Below, in pieces: positions 6,912 to 12,126 of a stretch of DNA of 12,126 bases. The stretch lies in assembly GCA_028679485.1 (NCBI GenBank), contig JAJRBL010000038.1:1-12126 (forward strand). Direction: 5' to 3'. Each line of letters opens with the position of its first letter. Position 1 is the first letter of the stretch. Source of the stretch: Methanospirillum sp. (lineage in GTDB: Archaea > Halobacteriota > Methanomicrobia > Methanomicrobiales > Methanospirillaceae). The translations under genes and the position numbers were made by a program. Under the pieces are notes generated by a model. The model was not told where the DNA came from. It did no database searches and saw only the letters and a program-made list of their open reading frames with translations.

Positions 6912-7578
6912 TGAGATTAGAACCATCCTCCTTGAGGAACGGGACAGCGGAACACTTTCAACCATTCCCCATGACCTGTTTGAAAGAACGGGGAAGGAGA
7001 TCCAGGCTCTGCAGCAGCAACTCTATGCCATGGAGGATCCCTTCTCTGACGAGGCTCAAATCCTCATAGAACAAGTCTCAAGTTCCCGTTCAACGGTTGA
7101 GGATCTCTTCAAAACGAGGATTGAAAAGGTTGTGGCTCTCGCTGAAAGCCAGGCGGATGGATCGTACATCGAGCGGGAAGAGCTGAAGGTTCTCATCCCT
7201 GCGGAACTTGAGATGTTCAACCGCATCGTGGAATCGATCAGGAAGTGTCATGCCAGTCTTATTGACTGGCGGACATCAGTGGCTCCCCGACTCGCGGAAC
7301 CGCAGGCAGATTCTTCTCTTCACGGGCAGGAGGATATATTTGATGCAGAGGAGGCTGAACGCGCAGAAGAGACCCCTGCAGCCGTAATTGAGAGGAAAAC
7401 ACCTGCAGAACAACCTTTTACATACAATATTGTCCAGGCACTCTCCAGCATGGAACCGTTCATGGGTATTGACGGTCGTACCTATGAACTCGCAGCCGGG
7501 GATATCCTGACACTTCCCTCAAGAAATGCCCAGGTTCTTGCGGAACGCGACATAGTCTTAAATATAAATCCGGGCTAA
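6901..7578 (+). CDS. gins51: GINS complex subunit Gins51 (Gins15)
   Basis: Subunit of the archaeal GINS complex, which joins MCM in the replicative helicase (CMG-like) assembly and contacts primase. It has 225 aa from the GTG at 6901. The order is an alpha-helical A domain (about 1-130), an acidic low-complexity linker rich in Glu and Ala (135-170), then a small beta B domain (173-225) with MGIDGRTYELAAGDILTLP and NAQVLAERDIV. B domain at the C terminus is the Gins51 arrangement, as opposed to Gins23. Conservation across GINS is low, so the B domain and the position right after priS carry the identification. The start overlaps priS by 11 nt. The last codons contain a TATA-like element for the next gene. 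Confidence 0.88.
   Translation: MHLDEIRTILLEERDSGTLSTIPHDLFERTGKEIQALQQQLYAMEDPFSDEAQILIEQVSSSRSTVEDLFKTRIEKVVALAESQADGSYIEREELKVLIPAELEMFNRIVESIRKCHASLIDWRTSVAPRLAEPQADSSLHGQEDIFDAEEAERAEETPAAVIERKTPAEQPFTYNIVQALSSMEPFMGIDGRTYELAAGDILTLPSRNAQVLAERDIVLNINPG
7558..7569 (+). promoter_or_regulatory. Candidate TATA box for the rpl44e operon, inside the gins51 3' end
   Basis: TTAAATATAAAT is close to the archaeal TATA consensus and is the best match I saw in the window. It encodes the final Leu-Asn-Ile-Asn of Gins51. With the usual spacing, transcripts would start near 7588, giving a leader of about 28 nt that contains the purine-rich ribosome binding site GAAGAGGAGAGG (7597-7608). This would give the ribosomal protein block its own promoter within a larger operon. 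Confidence 0.55.
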
Positions 7579-7615
7579 TGATGTAGGTATTCTATAGAAG
7601 AGGAGAGGCCAAATC

Positions 7616-7894
7616 ATGAAGATGCCAACGAAATTCCGCACATATTGCCCCTTTTGTCATAGTCACCAGGTGCACGAAGTAGAAAAGGTAAAGAAAGGAA
7701 AAACAACCGGTCTGCACTGGATTGACAGGCAAAAAGCCCGGAGAGGGCGTGTCGGTAACATGGGTAAATTCTCCAAGGTTCCCGGAGGAGACAAACCGAC
7801 TAAGAAAGTAAACATCAGGTACAGATGTAGTGCATGCAAGAAAGCACATTTAAGACCGGGATTCAGAGCAGGTAAATTCGAACTTACGGAGTAA
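7616..7894 (+). CDS. rpl44e: Large-subunit ribosomal protein L44e (eL42)
   Basis: Zinc-ribbon protein of the archaeal 50S subunit, located near the E site, with a eukaryotic homologue (eL42). It has 92 aa, full length. The first knuckle is CPFC at 11-14 and the second CSAC at 71-74. Between them lies the basic, RNA-binding stretch, with [16 protein letters not shown] at 32-47. The start at 7616 ([10 protein letters not shown]) follows the purine-rich GGAG by 10 nt; the next ATG at 7622 would also be possible. The gap to gins51 is 37 nt. rps27e begins 5 nt after the stop. Confidence 0.98.
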   Translation: MKMPTKFRTYCPFCHSHQVHEVEKVKKGKTTGLHWIDRQKARRGRVGNMGKFSKVPGGDKPTKKVNIRYRCSACKKAHLRPGFRAGKFELTE

Positions 7895-7899
7895 ATACA

Positions 7900-8088
7900 A
7901 TGGTTCAGGCAAAACGTGAAACAAGAAGTAAATTTGTAAAGGTAAAATGTCCGGACTGCGAGAACGAGCAGATCATCTTTGACCGGGCTTGTACTACGGT
8001 AGACTGTATCGTCTGTGGATCAAACCTTGCCACCCCGACAGGTGGAAAAGCACAAATCAAAGCAGAGATTATAACTGCATTTGAGTGA
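7900..8088 (+). CDS. rps27e: Small-subunit ribosomal protein S27e (eS27)
   Basis: Zinc-finger protein of the archaeal 30S subunit, 62 aa, usual length. Ligands are C17-x2-C20 (CPDC) and C36-x2-C39 (CIVC); an extra Cys at 31 is present. The C terminus carries the typical GSNLATPTGGKA. GGAG at 7888-7891, in the end of rpl44e, is 8 nt before the ATG. It sits directly between L44e and aIF2 alpha, the usual archaeal order. Confidence 0.98.
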   Translation: MVQAKRETRSKFVKVKCPDCENEQIIFDRACTTVDCIVCGSNLATPTGGKAQIKAEIITAFE

Positions 8089-8095
8089 GAGCCTG

Positions 8096-8890
8096 ATGCA
8101 GGAGAGAGAGTGGCCTGAACAGGGTGAACTGGTCGTCTGTTCAGTACAGAATGTTAAAGATTTCGTTGCATTCGTCACCCTTGACGAGTACAACAACCGG
8201 GAGGGTCTGATCCCTATCTCTGAAATTGCCCGCGGCTGGATAAAATATATCCGTGACCATATCAGAGAAGGGCAGAAGGTCGTATGCAAGGTACTGAATG
8301 TCGATTCCCAGAAAGGGCATATTGATCTCTCTCTGAAGGATGTCAATGAACATCAGCGTCGGGATAAAATTCGTGTCTGGAAGAATGAATCAAAAGCACG
8401 CAAGTGGATAGGTTTTGCTGCGAAGGCAGCAGGTCGCGAAGATGCAGCACCGGAGATAACCACTGCAATATACCATGAATACGGAGATCTTTACTCTGCA
8501 TTCGAGGATTTTGTAACCGAAGGCAGGGAAGTAATTAATAAACTGAACCTTGATTCGGATCTTGCTGATGCATTGTATACAATCGGTTCGGACAATGTCA
8601 AACTGCCTTCGGTAACGGTGGCAGGAGACCTGTTCCTGCGTTCATCCAAATCCGACGGGGTCAATATTATCAGGCGTGCATTACGGAGTGCCGAACCGAA
8701 GGTCGACGGGGCAGAGATAGATATCACCTATCTGGGCGCTCCGAACTACCGGATCAAGGTTACTGCATCTAATTACAAGGATGCAGAGAAGGCACTTGAA
8801 AAGGCAGCCAGTGCAGCGACCGGTGTGCTCAAACGTGCCGGGGGCGAAGGAAAATTCAGCCGGAGATCGAAATCCGGGAAGCATGTATGA
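8096..8890 (+). CDS. eif2a: Translation initiation factor aIF2, alpha subunit
   Basis: Alpha subunit of the heterotrimeric factor that delivers initiator Met-tRNA to the 30S subunit. At 264 aa it is full length. An S1-type OB fold covers about 8-83 (GELVVCSVQNVKDF to GHIDLSL). A helical domain follows (about 86-170), then an alpha/beta C-terminal domain that binds the gamma subunit (about 172-245), and a basic tail. The residue aligned with eukaryotic eIF2 alpha Ser51 is Ala45 (SEIARGWIK). I choose ATG 8096, which gives the usual MxxREWPExGEL start; an in-frame TTG at 8081 would overlap rps27e. No strong Shine-Dalgarno is visible, so coupling to rps27e (7-nt gap) is likely. Its stop overlaps the nop10 ATG by 4 nt. 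Confidence 0.96.
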   Translation: MQEREWPEQGELVVCSVQNVKDFVAFVTLDEYNNREGLIPISEIARGWIKYIRDHIREGQKVVCKVLNVDSQKGHIDLSLKDVNEHQRRDKIRVWKNESKARKWIGFAAKAAGREDAAPEITTAIYHEYGDLYSAFEDFVTEGREVINKLNLDSDLADALYTIGSDNVKLPSVTVAGDLFLRSSKSDGVNIIRRALRSAEPKVDGAEIDITYLGAPNYRIKVTASNYKDAEKALEKAASAATGVLKRAGGEGKFSRRSKSGKHV

Positions 8891-9063
8891 AAGGGCGTAT
8901 CAGGTACTGCCCTATCGACCAAACCTATATTCTTTCTGAGATATGTCCCAGGTGCGGACATCCGACAGTAACTCCCCATCCTGCCAGATATTCTCCTCAG
9001 GACCGATACGGACGACAGCGGAGAATGGCCAGAAATTATTTTGAGTCCCATAAACCGAGATAA
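8887..9063 (+). CDS. nop10: H/ACA ribonucleoprotein protein Nop10
   Basis: Protein of 58 aa that binds the Cbf5 pseudouridine synthase in H/ACA guide-RNA particles and supports rRNA pseudouridylation. The sequence begins MKGRIRYC and contains the family core PHPARYSPQDRYGRQRRM at 30-47. Archaeal Nop10 normally has two CxxC knuckles. Here the second is intact (C20-x2-C23), but the first reads C8-P-I-D11, with Asp instead of the second Cys. ATG overlaps the aIF2 alpha stop (ATGA). Its position after aIF2 alpha is a conserved archaeal arrangement, which supports the call despite the short length. Confidence 0.94.
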   Translation: MKGRIRYCPIDQTYILSEICPRCGHPTVTPHPARYSPQDRYGRQRRMARNYFESHKPR

Positions 9064-9106
9064 CCGGGCAAACCAGGACAATCTTCTTAAATACGAGGAT
9101 AATGAA

Positions 9107-9862
9107 ATGATGGAAGATATTACTATCAGATTTGATGAATCTATCGCCCCGGAAGACCGGACTGCCCCGGTGCTTATCGAAGGGTTGCCGGGAATCGGTC
9201 ATGTCGGCAAACTCGTTGCCGAACACATGATCCAGGAACTTGGAGCGGTCAAAATTGCAGAAATAACCTCCATTTATTTTCCGCCCCAGGTTATTATCAG
9301 GGAGAACGGGACGGTCAGGCTCTGCAATAATGAAATTTTCCGGTATTCCGGAGAGAATGGAAGTTTCCTGTTTATCGTCGGCGATTTCCAGAGTACTTCC
9401 GGCGAGGGACATTACCTCCTTTCCCAGGTATATATTGATATTGCCCACGAGCTTGGGGTGAAACGAATCTATACCATCGGGGGTTACGGAGTAGGACATT
9501 TCGTCGAGGTAACCCGGGTTATCGCCGCGATAAACCTGGACAAACTGCGGACCGAGGTCGAGGAGGCAGGTGCAGTGTTCAGTGAGGGCGAACCGGGAGG
9601 CGGAATTATCGGGGCTGCCGGCCTGATGCTCGGGCTTTCTGCTCCTCTTGGTATCGAAGGGATATGTCTCATGGGAGAGACATCCGGATACCTCGTGGAT
9701 CCCAAGAGTGCAGCAACCGTCCTTACTGTACTCAGGAAACTGCTCTCAGTAGATATCGATGATACCAGGCTGACCGAACGTGCCGGAGAGATGGAAGTGG
9801 CACTTCAGCGGCTTTTGGAACAGGAGAAGAAATCAGAAGAAGAACTCTCCTATATCGGCTGA
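9107..9862 (+). CDS. PAC2 family protein (proteasome assembly chaperone-like)
   Basis: Protein of 251 aa related to proteasome assembly chaperone PAC2 and its archaeal homologues such as PbaA/PbaB. Family motifs are IEGLPGIGHVGKLVAEHMI at 24-42, VGDFQSTSGEGHY at 91-103, IYTIGGYGVGH at 121-131 and a glycine-rich GEPGGGIIGAAGLMLG at 161-176. The C terminus (about 222-247) is a charged helix or short coiled coil. Whether this member really acts on the 20S proteasome is not shown; several PAC2-like archaeal proteins do not. The start is ATG 9107 (or 9110) with GAGGAT at 9095-9100; an upstream in-frame TTG at 9041 overlaps nop10 and is less likely. The gap to nop10 is 43 nt. The EndoQ-like gene begins 1 nt after its stop. 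Confidence 0.9.
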   Translation: MMEDITIRFDESIAPEDRTAPVLIEGLPGIGHVGKLVAEHMIQELGAVKIAEITSIYFPPQVIIRENGTVRLCNNEIFRYSGENGSFLFIVGDFQSTSGEGHYLLSQVYIDIAHELGVKRIYTIGGYGVGHFVEVTRVIAAINLDKLRTEVEEAGAVFSEGEPGGGIIGAAGLMLGLSAPLGIEGICLMGETSGYLVDPKSAATVLTVLRKLLSVDIDDTRLTERAGEMEVALQRLLEQEKKSEEELSYIG

Positions 9863-9863
9863 T

Positions 9864-10985
9864 ATGGACTACGCAGCGGATCTTCATATTCATTCCTGTT
9901 TTTCCATGGCCTCGTCACCCCGGATGGTACCGGAGGAGATTATTGCAGGTTGCAGGGTCAAGGGGATATCTATCATAGGTACCGGAGATATCCTTCATCC
10001 CGAATGGCGCCGGATGTGGCAGGATACACGGATTCCGGATGACATACTGGTTTTGCCTACCACAGAAGTAGAGGGAGAAGGAAGAGTGCATCACCTGATC
10101 CTGCTCCCAGATTATGACTCGGCGGCGGATCTCGCTGACCGGTTTATCCCGTATAGCAAGAACATCTCATCGAACGGAAGGCCACGGGTCAACCTTTCAG
10201 GAGAAAGCATCCTGCAGGAAGTCCATGAAGCAGGTGGAATCGGAGGACCAGCCCATGCCTTCACCCCGTATACATCGGTGTATGCCGCCCATGATTCGCT
10301 TTTATCCTGCTATGGCAGTGAGACTGTTGACCTCCTGGAACTCGGACTTTCTGCAGACAGTTCCTACGGTGCGGGTATACCTGAACTCAGGGATATCCCG
10401 TTTCTTACCAACTCGGATGCCCACAGCCCGGAACCGGCAAAACTCGGAAGAGAGTTTACGGTCCTTGCGATAGAACGGTTTGATACCAGGTCCGTTCTGG
10501 GTGCGGTGGGAAAGGGAAACATCAGCTTGAATGCAGGTTTTTTTCCGGAAGAAGGCAAGTATAACCGGACTGCCTGTTCCCGCTGTTTCAGACAGTACCC
10601 CCGGGAAGAAGCAGCCAGCCTCAGGTGGAAATGCCCTGAAGACGGTGGCCGTATCAAGGAGGGAGTACGTGACAAGGCATCATCCCGTTCCTCGGGAGTT
10701 GGAACGGTGAGGCCTCCCTATCTCCATCTTATCCCCCTGGCCGAGATAATCCAACGCATGTATCATACCTCAAGTCCGAACACGAAAACCTGTAAGGATC
10801 TCTACTATGCGTGCATCAGTACATTCGGTGATGAGATCACCCTTCTAACGAGGACACCTCCGGATCGGATCGCATCATTTCACCAGGGCCTGCATGACGC
10901 CGTAATGGCATTTCGCGAAGGTAGAATTATTCTTCATCCTGGCGGCGGCGGACAGTACGGCTCATTCGAGATACCAGGTACCTGA
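9864..10985 (+). CDS. endoQ: Endonuclease Q-like PHP-domain protein (TIGR00375 family)
   Basis: Protein of 373 aa of the PHP-phosphoesterase family that includes archaeal endonuclease Q. EndoQ cuts DNA 5' of deaminated bases (uracil, hypoxanthine, xanthine) and abasic sites. Predicted metal ligands of the PHP site are H8 and H10 (DLHIHS), D42 and H45 (GTGDILHP), E68 (TTEVEG), H76 or H77, H131 (GPAHAFTP), and D185 and H187 (NSDAHS). A zinc-finger-like subdomain follows at 238-260 (C238-x2-C241-x15-C257-x2-D260), with Asp where a fourth Cys would be expected. The C-terminal part has RPPYLHLIPLAEII at 283-296 and ends HPGGGGQYGSFEIPGT. The ATG at 9864 is 1 nt after the PAC2 gene stop. EndoQ is the best-studied activity in the family; substrate specificity here is inferred. 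Coding-like sequence in another frame follows the stop. Confidence 0.85.
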   Translation: MDYAADLHIHSCFSMASSPRMVPEEIIAGCRVKGISIIGTGDILHPEWRRMWQDTRIPDDILVLPTTEVEGEGRVHHLILLPDYDSAADLADRFIPYSKNISSNGRPRVNLSGESILQEVHEAGGIGGPAHAFTPYTSVYAAHDSLLSCYGSETVDLLELGLSADSSYGAGIPELRDIPFLTNSDAHSPEPAKLGREFTVLAIERFDTRSVLGAVGKGNISLNAGFFPEEGKYNRTACSRCFRQYPREEAASLRWKCPEDGGRIKEGVRDKASSRSSGVGTVRPPYLHLIPLAEIIQRMYHTSSPNTKTCKDLYYACISTFGDEITLLTRTPPDRIASFHQGLHDAVMAFREGRIILHPGGGGQYGSFEIPGT

Positions 10986-11044
10986 ACAGTATCCAGGAAA
11001 CAGTAAAGGAATCATTAAAGGAGTTCCCGATAACCGTATAAGGA

Positions 11045-11218
11045 ATGATCGAGGTTCATCGGGAAATCTGTGCCTATTGCGGCTGTTGTGTCTCGGTTTG
11101 TCCGGAAGGGGCATTGGAACTTGTCGATGCCTATCTGGATATCGATATGAATACCTGTAAGAATTGTGGATTGTGTATCCGTGTCTGTCCTCTTGGGGCT
11201 CTGGAGGCCAGGAAATGA
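11045..11218 (+). CDS. 2[4Fe-4S] ferredoxin, likely partner of geranylgeranyl reductase
   Basis: Small ferredoxin of 57 aa. It has two classical cluster motifs: C9-x2-C12-x2-C15-x3-C19-P and C38-x2-C41-x2-C44-x3-C48-P, and an extra Cys at 14. It would carry low-potential electrons in the cytoplasm. Its stop overlaps the start of the reductase gene by 4 nt. In Methanosarcina acetivorans a ferredoxin encoded beside geranylgeranyl reductase is required for full reduction of archaeal lipids in a heterologous host, so the same partnership is inferred here. ATG 11045 is the only start in frame after a stop at 11039. The nearest purine run, AAGGA, abuts it, and AAAGGAG is 21 nt away, so its initiation is unclear. 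Confidence 0.92.
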   Translation: MIEVHREICAYCGCCVSVCPEGALELVDAYLDIDMNTCKNCGLCIRVCPLGALEARK

Positions 11219-12126
11219 AGCGCGAATACGATGTCCTCATTATTGGAGGGGGACCTGCCGGTGCGTTTGCGGCGAGGACCTTTGCCGAGAAGGGGCATTC
11301 CGTTCTTCTTACCGAGAAAAGACCATCCATAGGTGCTCCTGTCCGTTGTGCCGAAGGAGTTGGCAAGGAACTCTTCCATGAGTTCTTCAAACCTGAAGAC
11401 CGGTGGATAGCAGCAGAGATCGAAACGGCCAACATCATAGCTCCGGACGGATTTACCATGGAACTTGAGCCGGCAAAAGCCGGGGCAGAAGTAGGATACG
11501 TCCTCCACCGGAAGATCTTTGACCGCGACCTGGTATGGCAGGCTGCAGGAGCCGGGGCTGATGTTCAGGTAAAAACCCGTGCTGTATCGCCGATTATGGA
11601 CAACGGTCATGTCAGGGGTGCCATGCTTGAGCAGAACGGGCAGGTCCACGAGATCAGGGCTGGTCTTACCATCGCAGCAGACGGGGTCGAGTCGAAGTTC
11701 GCCCGCTGGTGCGGTGTCAATACCACCGTCCCCCTCCGCGAGATGGAGACCTGTGCCCAGTATCTCATGACCGGGATCGATATTGATGAGCATACTACCG
11801 AATTTTACATCGGTAACGAGAAAGCTCCCGGCGGGTATGTATGGATATTTCCGAAGGGAGAGAAGACCGCAAATGTCGGGATTGGCATCGGTGGAGACAG
11901 ACCGAAACCCGGAAACAGGCCTATTGACTACCTCAACAGGTTCGTAAAGAAACAGTTCCCTGAAGGAAAGACTATTGAACTGATCGTCGGCGGTGTATCC
12001 ATTTGCCGCCCGCTTCAGTCAACGGTTGCAAACAACCTCATGATCATCGGTGATGCAGCCCGGGTCTCGGATCCGCTGACCGGCGGAGGTATTTATGCCG
12101 CCCTGTATACCGGTAAACTCTCCGCC
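11215..12126 (+). CDS. Geranylgeranyl reductase family protein, N-terminal 304 residues (runs off right edge)
   Basis: FAD-dependent reductase, probably digeranylgeranylglycerophospholipid reductase, which hydrogenates the isoprenoid chains of archaeal lipids at the membrane surface. The N-terminal dinucleotide fold has [14 protein letters not shown] at 7-20. A conserved Cys occurs in [10 protein letters not shown] (C45), the position linked to catalysis in Sulfolobus geranylgeranyl reductase. Further family motifs are [11 protein letters not shown] at 206-216 and the second FAD motif [17 protein letters not shown] at 277-293. The last roughly 90-100 residues lie beyond the window. Its ATG overlaps the ferredoxin stop (ATGA), which indicates translational coupling. 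Other geranylgeranyl reductase homologues exist in methanogens, so the exact substrate is inferred from the family and the ferredoxin neighbour. Confidence 0.93.
   Translation, partial: MKREYDVLIIGGGPAGAFAARTFAEKGHSVLLTEKRPSIGAPVRCAEGVGKELFHEFFKPEDRWIAAEIETANIIAPDGFTMELEPAKAGAEVGYVLHRKIFDRDLVWQAAGAGADVQVKTRAVSPIMDNGHVRGAMLEQNGQVHEIRAGLTIAADGVESKFARWCGVNTTVPLREMETCAQYLMTGIDIDEHTTEFYIGNEKAPGGYVWIFPKGEKTANVGIGIGGDRPKPGNRPIDYLNRFVKKQFPEGKTIELIVGGVSICRPLQSTVANNLMIIGDAARVSDPLTGGGIYAALYTGKLSA

Noticed and set aside
9083..9094. TATA-like TTCTTAAATACG in the nop10-PAC2 gap
   Set aside because: With normal spacing transcription would begin at or after the PAC2 start codon and exclude the GAGGAT ribosome binding site, so it is unlikely to be the promoter.
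8912..9499. Minus-strand open reading frame of 195 codons across nop10 and the PAC2 gene
   Set aside because: It is antisense to two well-supported genes and has no recognisable domain or ribosome binding site.
11131..11793. Minus-strand open reading frame of 220 codons
   Set aside because: It is antisense to the ferredoxin and reductase genes, both of which show intact cofactor motifs.
1..12126. Defence system, CRISPR array, mobile element or prophage
   Set aside because: No repeats, integrase/transposase genes, tRNA-flanked insertions or islands of different composition were seen; genes are conserved archaeal housekeeping families in tight operons.

Overview
The window is chromosomal DNA from a euryarchaeon, most probably a methanogen of the Methanomicrobiales or a close relative. 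The domain is certain from the gene content: sn-glycerol-1-phosphate dehydrogenase, archaeal primase small subunit, GINS, ribosomal proteins L44e and S27e, aIF2 alpha, Nop10 and a geranylgeranyl reductase. The order-level assignment is inference from protein style and gene order. Coding density is very high. I see no rRNA, tRNA, CRISPR array, insertion sequence, prophage or pseudogene.

Layout. A minus-strand group occupies 1-2175: a DUF63 membrane protein, a SpoIIM/DUF95 membrane protein, and the 5' part of prolyl-tRNA synthetase (proS, cut by the left edge). From 2190 onward everything runs on the plus strand. egsA and a two-cluster cysteine protein (UPF0179) form a first pair, divergent from the DUF63 gene with only 14 nt between start codons. 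A 160-nt AT-rich gap (3746-3905) carries a T-tract terminator and a promoter. Then follow UPF0058, elp3, priS, gins51, rpl44e, rps27e, eIF2-alpha, nop10, a PAC2-family protein, an endonuclease Q-like PHP protein, a 2[4Fe-4S] ferredoxin and a geranylgeranyl reductase (cut by the right edge). Most junctions are 4-11 nt overlaps or gaps under 10 nt; the longer plus-strand gaps are 37 nt before rpl44e, 43 nt before the PAC2 gene and 59 nt before the ferredoxin.

How the genes fit together. Three themes are interleaved. Membrane lipid: EgsA makes the archaeal glycerol-phosphate backbone, and the ferredoxin/reductase pair at the other end saturates the isoprenoid chains. Replication and repair: PriS, Gins51 and the EndoQ-like deaminated-base endonuclease. 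Translation and tRNA/rRNA maturation: ProS, Elp3, L44e, S27e, aIF2 alpha, Nop10. The priS-gins-L44e-S27e-aIF2alpha-Nop10 block is a known conserved archaeal neighbourhood linking replication and translation.

Hunt result. No defence island or obviously new multi-gene system is visible. The most interesting items are an internal duplication with two Cys4 sites in UPF0179, the tightly divergent egsA/DUF63 promoter region, the uncharacterised DUF63-SpoIIM membrane pair, the PAC2-EndoQ coupling, and zinc-knuckle losses in Nop10, PriS and EndoQ.
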